Of a stretch of DNA of 50,267 bases, positions 21,829 through 29,146 are shown in pieces; position 1 is the first letter of the stretch; each line of letters begins with the position of its first letter. Source of the DNA: a virus; the IMG/VR virus record IMGVR_UViG_3300036760_000785, positions 1 to 50,267 of that record. One strand, 5' to 3'. The notes under the pieces are model-generated. The model was not told the origin of the DNA and ran no database searches. It saw only the letters and a program-made list of their open reading frames with translations. Both the position numbers and the translations under genes were made by a program.

Positions 21829-22853
21829 AAATGAAGGCAGCAATCCTGGAGAAGTTAAATTCTCCTCTTATCGTTGATGATCTTGAGATTCCGGATTTAG
21901 ATTATGGTCAGGTTTTGGTCAAGGTCTGCCGGTCTGGAATCTGCGGTGCGCAAGTGGATGAGATATCTGGCAGAAAAGGAGAAGATAAATATCTTCCTCA
22001 TCTCCTGGGACATGAAGGCGGGGGAGTTATTGAGGATATCGGCCCAGGGGTGACCCTCGTCAAGAGAGGCGATCACGTGGTCATGCACTGGCGGAGGGGA
22101 GACGGCATCGAATCGAATCCGCCGAAATACAGAAGAAACGATGGATCAATTGTAGGTGCAGGCTGGGTGACGACCTTCAACGAGTATGCAATAGTATCAG
22201 AGAATCGGCTCACACCTATCGATGATGACATCCCTTTTGAGATTGCCGCACTTATGGGTTGTGCTGTGACAACCGCACTTGGGCTAATAAACAATGAGGC
22301 GAAACTGAAGATCGGGCAATCGATTGCCATTATCGGATGTGGCGGAGTCGGGCTAAATATTATTCGTGGGGCGGCAATGGTATCGGCTAATCCTATAATA
22401 TCCATTGATCAGTACCGTCCAAAATTGAGAATGGCAGAGGGGTTAGGAGCAACTCATCTACTCACAAGCGAGTCTCTCCTATGGGATGATACCCAAAGGA
22501 TACGAAATTTCATTGGAAGTAGAGATCTCGATGTAGTTGTGGATTGTGCTGGTTCTTATCGCCTGATTGCAAATATATTTAAATTAATGTCACCAAAAGG
22601 AAAATTGATATTACTGCGGCCCATATCTCAGTTATTGCCGGGATTCGTAGATGGCATAGAGGTGATGAATAGTTCAGGTGGCTATACTAATCCGAATGAA
22701 GATATCCCCCGGTATCTTGACCTTTATCGCAAAGGCAAACTCAGTCTCGATGGTCTGATAACGCATCGCTTTCCTCTTTCTGAGATTAACATTGCACTTG
22801 ATGTAGTCAGAAGTGGGCAGGCAGGGCGAATCATCTTGGAAATTGCAGGTTGA
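21825..22853 (+). CDS. Zinc-dependent alcohol/polyol dehydrogenase (MDR family)
   Basis: A 342-residue protein of the medium-chain dehydrogenase superfamily: RSGICGAQVDE (catalytic zinc Cys), LGHEGGGVIEDIG (His and Glu), and the NAD-binding IIGCGGVGLNIIRGA near 170. The four-cysteine structural zinc lobe of classical alcohol dehydrogenases is absent. It would oxidise or reduce a hydroxyl group of a polyol or sugar. It starts in ATGA overlap with the protease fusion and overlaps the next gene (TGATG), forming a compact three-gene cassette. The substrate is unknown. Confidence 0.88.
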   Translation: MKMKAAILEKLNSPLIVDDLEIPDLDYGQVLVKVCRSGICGAQVDEISGRKGEDKYLPHLLGHEGGGVIEDIGPGVTLVKRGDHVVMHWRRGDGIESNPPKYRRNDGSIVGAGWVTTFNEYAIVSENRLTPIDDDIPFEIAALMGCAVTTALGLINNEAKLKIGQSIAIIGCGGVGLNIIRGAAMVSANPIISIDQYRPKLRMAEGLGATHLLTSESLLWDDTQRIRNFIGSRDLDVVVDCAGSYRLIANIFKLMSPKGKLILLRPISQLLPGFVDGIEVMNSSGGYTNPNEDIPRYLDLYRKGKLSLDGLITHRFPLSEINIALDVVRSGQAGRIILEIAG

Positions 22854-24052
22854 TGAACTCAAGAATCTCAAAGAAAGACCTTATTGATTTTGAAAGACAT
22901 ATTGCCGAACTTTATGATGATGGCCAAATTCCATACCTTGTCCATTTATGCGGGGGGAACGAAGATCAATTAATTGAAATATTTAAAGACATCAAACCCG
23001 ACGATTATGTCTTTTCAACGCATAGAAATACCTATCATTATCTTTTGCATGGCGGGTCACCTGGGACTTTGGAGCAAAAAATCCTTAATGGAAAGAGTAT
23101 GTTTATTTTTGATAGAAAATTAAACTTCTTCAGCCTGTCTATAGTTGCGGCGACCCCAGGTATTGCGGCGGGGACATCCTGGGCCTTGAAAAGAAAAGGA
23201 AGCAAACAAAAAGTCTGGTGTTTTGTGGGTGACGGTACAGAGGATGAAGGGCACTTTTATGAGGCGGTGCGCTATGTCGATGGCTGGAACTTGCCTTGTA
23301 TATTCATAATCGAAGATAATGACAGGAGTGTAAAAGCCACAAAAAAAGACAGATGGAATGAGGGGTCTAATTTTATCTGGAATAAAAAGTGCGTGCGAAA
23401 ATATTGTTATTCTCCCACTTATCCTCACAGTGGAAGTGGAAGCAATAAGTGGGTAAAATTCAAAAGGGAAGCAAAGATTGTTAGGCGTCCCAAAAGAAAG
23501 ACTTCTGATATAGATATTGCCACATCGGTTGAGACATCCATGACATATTTTGACGCCGTTAAAAGTTCGATGGAAATGCTGGCTAAGAATCCATCCACTA
23601 TTTTCGTAGGATACAATGTCAAATACGGGTCTGCATATGGTTCATTAAAGAATATCCCAGAAGACCAAAGGGTTGAGACTCCTGTGGCGGAGAATTTGAT
23701 GGCGGGGTTGGCCCTGGGAATGTCACTAGAAGGATATAGGCCAGTTCTTTTTTTTGAAAGGCATGATTTTATTCTGAATGCCGCTGACCTTATAGTCAAT
23801 ACTTTGGACGTAATAGAGACTATTTCTGATGGTGAATATTCCATGCCAATTGTCATAAAAGCCGTCGTTGGATCAATAAAACCTTTCTATGCTGGGATTA
23901 CGCATTCCCAGGATTTTTCTGATTTGATTAGGGGCTTTGTATCCTTCCCTGTTTACACCCCAATAAATGCAAAGCAAGTGCTGGCTGTCTATGATAAGGC
24001 GAGAACTACCATAGGGCCTATGATGATTAGCGAAAGAAAGGAATTGTATTGA
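22853..24052 (+). CDS. TPP-dependent dehydrogenase/transketolase-like protein (fused alpha and beta parts)
   Basis: A 399-residue protein. The N-terminal half matches the alpha subunit of 2-oxo-acid/acetoin dehydrogenase E1: GDGTEDEGHFYEAV with a DN about 30 residues on is the TPP motif. The second half matches the beta subunit (TYFDAVKSSMEMLAKN, ETPVAENLMAGLALGMS, FFERHDF). The C-terminal transketolase domain of beta subunits is missing, so the protein is a shortened fusion. It probably makes or breaks a C-C bond next to a carbonyl. Overlaps on both sides tie it to the dehydrogenase and the SDR. Confidence 0.8.
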   Translation: MNSRISKKDLIDFERHIAELYDDGQIPYLVHLCGGNEDQLIEIFKDIKPDDYVFSTHRNTYHYLLHGGSPGTLEQKILNGKSMFIFDRKLNFFSLSIVAATPGIAAGTSWALKRKGSKQKVWCFVGDGTEDEGHFYEAVRYVDGWNLPCIFIIEDNDRSVKATKKDRWNEGSNFIWNKKCVRKYCYSPTYPHSGSGSNKWVKFKREAKIVRRPKRKTSDIDIATSVETSMTYFDAVKSSMEMLAKNPSTIFVGYNVKYGSAYGSLKNIPEDQRVETPVAENLMAGLALGMSLEGYRPVLFFERHDFILNAADLIVNTLDVIETISDGEYSMPIVIKAVVGSIKPFYAGITHSQDFSDLIRGFVSFPVYTPINAKQVLAVYDKARTTIGPMMISERKELY

Positions 24053-24765
24053 AATCTGTATTGATAAGTGGCTCTTCAAGCGGACTAGGGAGAAGTCTCG
24101 CTCTTGTCTTTGCTAGGAATGAATTTAATGTCATTCTGCATGGAAGGGATGAGGAAAGGCTGGAATTAGTTAGAAGGATGATTCTAATCAGAAGACAAAT
24201 GTCCAGGAGCGAAATTGAATGTGACGTTATAAGAGGTGATATAACGTCGAAAGATATACTGGACGAGTTATTCAGGGCGGCAGAGAAAAGGAACCTTAAT
24301 ATCCTGATAAATAATGCGGGCATTCACGCTCACAAAAGGTTTCAGGACATGAATGAAGATGAGGTTCAGAATATTATCCAGACCAACCTGATTGCACCAC
24401 TCCAACTGATCCTGAAAATTTATCCTCTATTCGTGAAGAAAAAATCGGGCGTGATAGTAAATATTAACTCTATCGCCGGCAAGTACCCTAATGAGATGGA
24501 GGCGGTCTATTGCGCAAGCAAGTATGGTCTAAGAGGATTTTCTGAGGCATTCCAATATGAGGCAGACAAGGATAATATTCGAATAATCAATATCTATCCA
24601 GGAGCAATGAAAACCCCTATGTCAAAATCAAGAATAAACCATAAAAAACTGATAACACCATCCGAAATGGCAGACTTGGTATATAAGATAGTTCTAGGGG
24701 AAGCTATAGAGGAAAATCGGAGCATGAGAGTGGCTGAAATCGAGCTGAGAAGAAAGAACTTTTGA
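24049..24765 (+). CDS. Short-chain dehydrogenase/reductase
   Basis: A 238-residue SDR with the NAD(P)-binding motif SGSSSGLG (7-14), NNAG near 88, a catalytic Ser in NINSIAGK and YCASK near 154, and PGAMKTPM. All catalytic residues are present. The TTG start overlaps the previous stop by four bases and lies immediately before the first beta strand, so the length is right. With the zinc dehydrogenase and the TPP enzyme it suggests a short pathway acting on a sugar or polyol. Such trios occur in surface-polysaccharide gene clusters of bacteria. Confidence 0.88.
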   Translation: MKSVLISGSSSGLGRSLALVFARNEFNVILHGRDEERLELVRRMILIRRQMSRSEIECDVIRGDITSKDILDELFRAAEKRNLNILINNAGIHAHKRFQDMNEDEVQNIIQTNLIAPLQLILKIYPLFVKKKSGVIVNINSIAGKYPNEMEAVYCASKYGLRGFSEAFQYEADKDNIRIINIYPGAMKTPMSKSRINHKKLITPSEMADLVYKIVLGEAIEENRSMRVAEIELRRKNF

Positions 24766-24860
24766 ATAAATCCATAAGGCATTGCCATAAAATTAGTAAG
24801 AAATTCAAATTAAAAATCAGAGTAATAATTCCTTTTTCTTAATTCTGTTTAAAAACTTTC

Positions 24861-24888
24861 TTGACTTTTTAGAGATTTAGTTTAATCT
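24861..24888 (+). promoter_or_regulatory. Sigma70-like promoter upstream of scaffold and capsid
   Basis: TTGACT (24861-24866), a 16-nt spacer and TAATCT (24883-24888). The spacer (TTTTAGAGATTTAGTT) resembles that of the promoter at 8198, and the downstream bases (TTCAG) also match. It would start transcription near 24895 and give the capsid genes their own transcript downstream of the inserted cassette. Confidence 0.5.
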
Positions 24889-24889
24889 T

Positions 24890-25075
24890 TAATTCAGACC
24901 TGAAAGTTGGAAGCCAGTCCCAGTCAGCGGAAGTTGGCTCCAAGCCCGAAAGGTGCTACAAGATTTAGGTGCCCGCCTAGAAAGGGAGACCAAAAACAAA
25001 ATTTAATCTTGGGCATTTTTATTTGCCTAGGAGGTGGTGCCATATGTCCCAGAAGCGTAAACTTCGGGACATTTA
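24890..25075 (+). ncRNA. Structured leader RNA before the scaffold and capsid genes (putative)
   Basis: Between the SDR gene and the scaffold lie about 390 nt without a convincing gene. From 24890 the sequence folds readily: TGG(A)AGCCA pairs with TGGCTCCA, AGCCC-GAAA-GGTGCT forms a tetraloop hairpin with a bulge, TTTAGG pairs with CCTAGAAA, and TGTCCCAGAAG at 25046-25056 pairs with CTTCGGGACA at 25063-25072. I cannot match it to a known riboswitch or ribozyme. It starts at the predicted transcription start, so it looks like a 5' leader. A short frame with AGGAGG (25029-25034, ATG 25045) encodes ten residues only. Confidence 0.45.
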
Positions 25076-25159
25076 GAGAAAGTCGAAGTACAGGAAATCT
25101 CATTAGTTGATTTGCCTGCAAATCGAAAAGCCTTTTACATCGTAAAGAGGAGTCAAAAC
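25061..25159 (+). pseudogene. Orphan C-terminal tail of the XkdF protease
   Basis: This open stretch, in frame with the scaffold and without a start codon, encodes LEKVEVQEISLVDLPANRKA then FYIVKR. The motif ISLVDxPANxxxF is the usual end of XkdF-type proteases, and the protease fusion at 18703 stops just before it (ending EEKVSV). The two ends share EEKV/LEKV. I infer that insertion of the 21825-24765 cassette cut off this tail. It is in frame with the scaffold, so the ancestor was probably a protease-scaffold fusion with internal initiation. Confidence 0.7.
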
Positions 25160-25771
25160 ATGGAAAATTTTTTAAAGGAAATTAAAGTTCTCTATGAGGA
25201 TGGGGAGTTTGAAGTAGAGAAGGCTGGGAAAATTCCGGAGGATGCCATGAAAGCGATCACCGGGGCCCTAAACATCCTCAACAAATATAAATCCGATTTT
25301 CCAGCCGATGTGCTAGACGCCATCAAGACGCTGGGTAAGTATGCCAGTTATGGATATGGGTATCCAGCCAAGAAGGAGAAGGCGGATGATGGAGAGATAG
25401 ACGTGGAGAAGATCGGGGCAAAATTAAGTAAGGCCACACTTGAAGAACTCAAGAAAATTCAGACGATTCTTGAGGGGCTGATTGGAACGGCGGAGGTGAT
25501 AAAAATGGAAAAACTGCCCGAGGATATTAGGAAGAAAGTCGAGGAATATGACAGGATCAAAAAGGAAGAGCAGGAGAAGTTGAAACAGGCCGATGCGGCG
25601 AAAATAAAAACATTGGAAGATAAAATCAAAGCCCTTGAGGAAGAGAATGCCAAACTCAAGGATGAACTCAAGACCAAGAAAGGCATACAGAAGGGTATCA
25701 AAGGGCAGGATGCAGATAAAGGAGACGAAAAGACAATACTGTGGCCTAGTCTAACTTCAACAGAAGAGTAA
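25160..25771 (+). CDS. Capsid scaffolding protein
   Basis: A 203-residue acidic protein. Residues 1-90 are helical, and residues 125-185 form a strong coiled coil (EEQEKLKQADAAKIKTLEDK and following). Position directly before the major capsid gene and after the protease fits a scaffold that is cleaved and lost during maturation. The start ATG 25160 is chosen because AGAGGAG lies seven bases upstream. The upstream in-frame sequence is the orphan protease tail. The C-terminus is polar (DEKTILWPSLTSTEE). Confidence 0.75.
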   Translation: MENFLKEIKVLYEDGEFEVEKAGKIPEDAMKAITGALNILNKYKSDFPADVLDAIKTLGKYASYGYGYPAKKEKADDGEIDVEKIGAKLSKATLEELKKIQTILEGLIGTAEVIKMEKLPEDIRKKVEEYDRIKKEEQEKLKQADAAKIKTLEDKIKALEEENAKLKDELKTKKGIQKGIKGQDADKGDEKTILWPSLTSTEE

Positions 25772-25785
25772 AAAGGAGTTCTAAC

Positions 25786-26898
25786 ATGAACAGTTCAAGA
25801 AAGTTGCTAGAGCAACTGAAGATCGAAAAGAGCCACAATCTCATTTCCCTTCCCCAGGTAGAACTGACATTCGAGGAGGCGGATCGTTTCATTGATTACA
25901 TGGTGGATGAATCGGCCATGAAAAAATTCGCCCGCATCGAAAGAATGAGGGGACCGGAAAAACCTATTAGGGCATTGGGTTTTGGAAGCGGACATTTCTT
26001 ATACCCAGCAGGAAACTTCAACGAGTCAAAATATACGAAACAATTCGTTGATGAAAAGATCATGCTGATGACCAAAGAGTGTCGGGGAGCCATCCCGATC
26101 TTCGATAAAGATCTTGAGGATATCCCGCCAACCATGTCCAGTGATGAATACAACAATCAACTCATCAAGATTATTGCCCTGAAAATCCAGAACGAGTTGG
26201 AAGAGGCGGGATGGATTTCTGAGACAGCGGGCCTAAATGGCTTCGCCGATGACGACATTCGGGGACTTTGGGATGGATGGCGATATAGAATTACCCACTC
26301 AGAAGTTGGCCAGCCGTACTATAACAAGGTAACAGGTTCGGCCCATATCCTCAATGCCTGCGAAGGCGGAGAGGCAGGCTCGCCATTTGAATATGATGGC
26401 AAAATTGCGGAAGCGGATGCCGACTATAAACACTGGGAGTTCAAATACGGGAAGATGCTGAAGGCGATGCCATCGAAATACAAGATGGCAAATGGCCTGG
26501 AGAAAATGGCCTTTCTGAATTCTGACTTGGTTACCCAAGACTATTTTGACGCGTTGTCGGCTAGGCCGACCCCTATTGGTGATGGAATCCTTACGGGTAA
26601 TTTGCCAATGGGGTATGGCAAAGTGAAGATCATTGATGTACCCTTGATGCCTGTCAATCTTGGGGATCCTACGGCAGTACCTTCGACTGATGGTATTATC
26701 GGAGAGGGAGAATATACAGACGTCCTTCTGACTCCAAAAGACAATCTCATCGTCGGAATTCAGCGCGATATCAAGATGGAATCCGAAAGAAAAGCGGCGG
26801 ATCAAGCTACCTATATCTTCTACTCGCTCAGGATCGATTTCGCGATTGAGAACGTGGATGCTGTTGTTCTCTTGCGGTGCCTTGAGCACGCTTGCTAG
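25786..26898 (+). CDS. Major capsid protein (HK97 fold)
   Basis: A 370-residue protein with the pattern of phage capsid proteins: an N-terminal arm, IPIFDKDLEDIPPT and then a long helix ending ELEEAGWIS (spine helix), and C-terminal segments on peptide-like strands (GKVKIIDVPLMPV, then ILTGNLPMGYG). It follows the scaffold with AAAAGGAG at its start. In the virion it would form the icosahedral shell. The first 20 or so residues may be a delta-like region removed by the XkdF protease. No covalent cross-link site can be assigned. Confidence 0.88.
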   Translation: MNSSRKLLEQLKIEKSHNLISLPQVELTFEEADRFIDYMVDESAMKKFARIERMRGPEKPIRALGFGSGHFLYPAGNFNESKYTKQFVDEKIMLMTKECRGAIPIFDKDLEDIPPTMSSDEYNNQLIKIIALKIQNELEEAGWISETAGLNGFADDDIRGLWDGWRYRITHSEVGQPYYNKVTGSAHILNACEGGEAGSPFEYDGKIAEADADYKHWEFKYGKMLKAMPSKYKMANGLEKMAFLNSDLVTQDYFDALSARPTPIGDGILTGNLPMGYGKVKIIDVPLMPVNLGDPTAVPSTDGIIGEGEYTDVLLTPKDNLIVGIQRDIKMESERKAADQATYIFYSLRIDFAIENVDAVVLLRCLEHAC

Positions 26899-26909
26899 GA
26901 GGAATGAAA

Positions 26910-27704
26910 ATGGATAATGAAAAATTTCCGCATGTGGATGTCGAACAGGAGCTTTTCTTCAGAGATATCTTTTTCCTGAATTACCACATCAACCATGACA
27001 AATGGGACTGGTGGAAATTTCAGGATATCATCGATGCGCACCGGCTTGAGGAGGATTGGAATTGGTGGGATGATTACGAATGGACCCAGACTGAAGTTGG
27101 GGCGGCTGGCACCATAGCCATAGGCGATATTCCGAATGGCGTTCTGGTTGTGACAACTGATGCCGCCGATAATGATTATGAGGATATTGCCACTCAAGGC
27201 GAAATTTTCAAGATAGTGGACAATTACCCGCTCTATTTTGAGATCCGAGCGAAGGTTGATGATGCTGAACAGAGCGATCTCTGGGCTGGACTTCTGAATA
27301 GCAACAGTTATTTTGCTGGATTCGGAACCGATGGAATCTACTTCCTCAAGCCAGATGGTGCAAAAAGTCTATATTTTGTAGTTCAAGCCTTAAACGTTGA
27401 AAATTCAGTTGATACTGGAATTGATAGTGAAGATCTCACTTGGGTACGGCTGGGATTCCACTGGGATGGCGAAGGTAATATTCGCTGGTTTGTTATTGAT
27501 GATACCAATCCCCCGCAAAAAATTCTTGCATCGGGTATTGTGACGACGCTGCCAACTCAGACTGAGGAACTCTATCTCGGGTTTGGAATCAGGAACGGTG
27601 AAGCAGCTTCCAAAGTCCTCTATGTCGATTATGTGAAATGTGTGCAGAAGAGACTTGTTGGTGATGATAGTGACGAGGAAGGCGGACTCGAGTCAGGCGC
27701 ATAA
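26910..27704 (+). CDS. Capsid decoration or head fibre protein
   Basis: A 264-residue acidic protein. The first 50 residues are rich in Trp and Asp (KWDWWKFQDII, then EDWNWWDDYEW). The rest is beta-rich with LYFEIRAKVDDAEQSDLWAGL and FGIRNGEAASKVLYVDYV, as in concanavalin-like or LamG-like carbohydrate-binding domains. The gene sits directly after the capsid gene with AGGAGG (26897-26902) seven bases before ATG 26910. Probably exposed on the capsid and possibly glycan-binding. The acidic tail ends DEEGGLESGA. Confidence 0.65.
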   Translation: MDNEKFPHVDVEQELFFRDIFFLNYHINHDKWDWWKFQDIIDAHRLEEDWNWWDDYEWTQTEVGAAGTIAIGDIPNGVLVVTTDAADNDYEDIATQGEIFKIVDNYPLYFEIRAKVDDAEQSDLWAGLLNSNSYFAGFGTDGIYFLKPDGAKSLYFVVQALNVENSVDTGIDSEDLTWVRLGFHWDGEGNIRWFVIDDTNPPQKILASGIVTTLPTQTEELYLGFGIRNGEAASKVLYVDYVKCVQKRLVGDDSDEEGGLESGA

Positions 27705-27741
27705 TAAAAGAGAAATCAGTAGAAGTTTTAAGTTCGGGTTT

Positions 27742-27802
27742 GATGGGAGAGGAATAAGCATTCTCTTCCAAAGTGGAACAATAAAAACTTTACTCTCCCA
27801 TC
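27742..27802 (+). terminator. Dyad after the capsid block (possible weak terminator)
   Basis: GATGGGAGAG (27742-27751) pairs perfectly with CTCTCCCATC (27793-27802). A nested hairpin TTCCA-AAG-TGGAA lies at 27766-27778. No U-run follows directly, so it may stabilise or attenuate the abundant capsid mRNA rather than stop transcription. Confidence 0.45.
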
Positions 27803-27822
27803 TTGCCTAAAAGGAGTTGCTA

Positions 27823-28446
27823 ATGTCCGCTGAAGGGCATTATATTGATTCCGATTCAATTGAAAACTGGCCATCTGGAACCTCCGAGGAGGAAAAGCAG
27901 CAAATTATAGACTTCGCTGAGCAAGTTCTGGAAGCTGCACTGGGAACTCATTATTACGAAAAAGACTTCTATGCCGAACTGAACGGGAATGGCAAGAACA
28001 GACTATTCATTCCAGTTAAGGCAAATATCCTCACTATCGAAAAAGTGATGATCTGTGACGAAGAACTTGATGACTGTGTTTATACCTGGGATGCCAACTC
28101 GATCTATGTGTGCTGCGAATCAAACTGTTGCGCATTCGAGCCAGGCTTTGGTTATCTTGAACGATTCCTGACTGAGGGAGTATTTCCGAAAGGGTTTAAT
28201 AATATCCGCATCTGGGGTACCTACGGGAGTTCCGTCGTCCCGGCCTGGATTAAAGAAGCAGCGAAGATGATTGCCGAACACAAGATTGATCCGACACTCT
28301 ATACGTCGACCTTCAAGAGCGAGACAATGGGCCGATATTCCTATGATATCGGCGATGTGATCAAGAATTATAAGACGGGAATCAAGGAAGTGGATGATCT
28401 GATAGCACTTTTCGGAAGGAAACGGGCAATTATAATGGCGCCGTGA
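27823..28446 (+). CDS. Head-tail adaptor (connector) protein
   Basis: A 207-residue protein. The N-terminus has the usual helical DIEN-like region (SEEEKQQIIDFAEQVLEAAL) followed by a beta domain and helices (AWIKEAAKMIAEHKI, then IKEVDDLIALFGR), the fold of gp6/gp15-type adaptors that bind below the portal. A run of cysteines (VCCESNCC) is unusual for the family. The start is set by AAAAGGAG at 27809-27816. Its position after capsid and before neck proteins supports the role. Confidence 0.7.
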   Translation: MSAEGHYIDSDSIENWPSGTSEEEKQQIIDFAEQVLEAALGTHYYEKDFYAELNGNGKNRLFIPVKANILTIEKVMICDEELDDCVYTWDANSIYVCCESNCCAFEPGFGYLERFLTEGVFPKGFNNIRIWGTYGSSVVPAWIKEAAKMIAEHKIDPTLYTSTFKSETMGRYSYDIGDVIKNYKTGIKEVDDLIALFGRKRAIIMAP

Positions 28447-28453
28447 GGTGGGA

Positions 28454-29146
28454 ATGGACTGGTCAAAATATAGGTTACTCAAGGATGTGCTTCCGCAGGA
28501 GAGCTGGTCTGGAAAACCTTGTGTGATTGTGGGCGGTGGACCTAGTTTGAAGGATTTCGACTTTGGCCTATTGAACAATGGGATATTATCCATCGGAATA
28601 AACCGTGCTTTCGAACGATTCGAACCGACAATGATTTTTTCAATGGATAAGATGAAATGGTTCACCTGGCTCCTGGAGGGAAGGTATGGCGAGGAAGCAA
28701 AGGAAAAGTTCTTGGCATCCAAGGCACTCAAGGTCCTGCTCCTGACCTACCAGCCAGAGGTTCCAGAATATATCTATGTAGTGCCCGTTTTGCAAAATTA
28801 TAAAGTAGGGATGACTGGGTTCTCATTCAATCTGGAGGATGGAGTTGCACATGGAAACAATTCTGGATTTGGAGCCCTGAATCTTGCATGCCTACTTGAT
28901 GCCAGTCCAATATATTTGCTTGGGTATGATATGCGGAATGATAATGGCCGCACCCACTGGCATGATGGCCATCCAAAAAAGGAGAAAGATGAATCCATTC
29001 CAAAACTTGCCCATAATTTTGAGCGGTGGGCGGATGAGATCAATAAGCGATGGAAAGTGATAAATCTGAACCCATATTCAGGCCTTAGATGCTTCGAGTT
29101 TGGCAATAGAGACGAGATATTTGGAGAGCGGAGGAACAATGGTTGA
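28454..29146 (+). CDS. DUF115/sialyltransferase-like protein
   Basis: A 230-residue protein with CVIVGGGPSLKDFDF near the N-terminus, the motif of DUF115 and GT42-like glycan enzymes, then GINRAFERFEPTMIFSMD, and PIYLLGYDMRNDNGRTHWHD (a conserved His/Asp region). Family members act in glycan assembly or bind nucleotide sugars. It forms a cassette with the next gene, overlapping it by 8 nt, and both interrupt the neck genes. Its target could be the virion or the host envelope, and neither is shown. Confidence 0.7.
   Translation: MDWSKYRLLKDVLPQESWSGKPCVIVGGGPSLKDFDFGLLNNGILSIGINRAFERFEPTMIFSMDKMKWFTWLLEGRYGEEAKEKFLASKALKVLLLTYQPEVPEYIYVVPVLQNYKVGMTGFSFNLEDGVAHGNNSGFGALNLACLLDASPIYLLGYDMRNDNGRTHWHDGHPKKEKDESIPKLAHNFERWADEINKRWKVINLNPYSGLRCFEFGNRDEIFGERRNNG

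Noticed and set aside
21825-24765. Cassette as host chromosomal DNA joined by mis-assembly
   Set aside because: Both edges overlap or adjoin phage genes in correct frame and the cassette is tightly packed like phage DNA, so a chimera is less likely, though read mapping was not possible.
21813-25080. The whole metabolic cassette as a group I or group II intron in the protease gene
   Set aside because: The dehydrogenase gene starts directly at the 5' break point, leaving no room for 5' intron structure, and I cannot identify group I P7 or group II domain V sequences. Kept only as a test suggestion.
27742-27802. Strong intrinsic terminator after the capsid genes
   Set aside because: The dyad is good but no U-run follows, and the neck genes downstream have no evident promoter, so read-through is needed.
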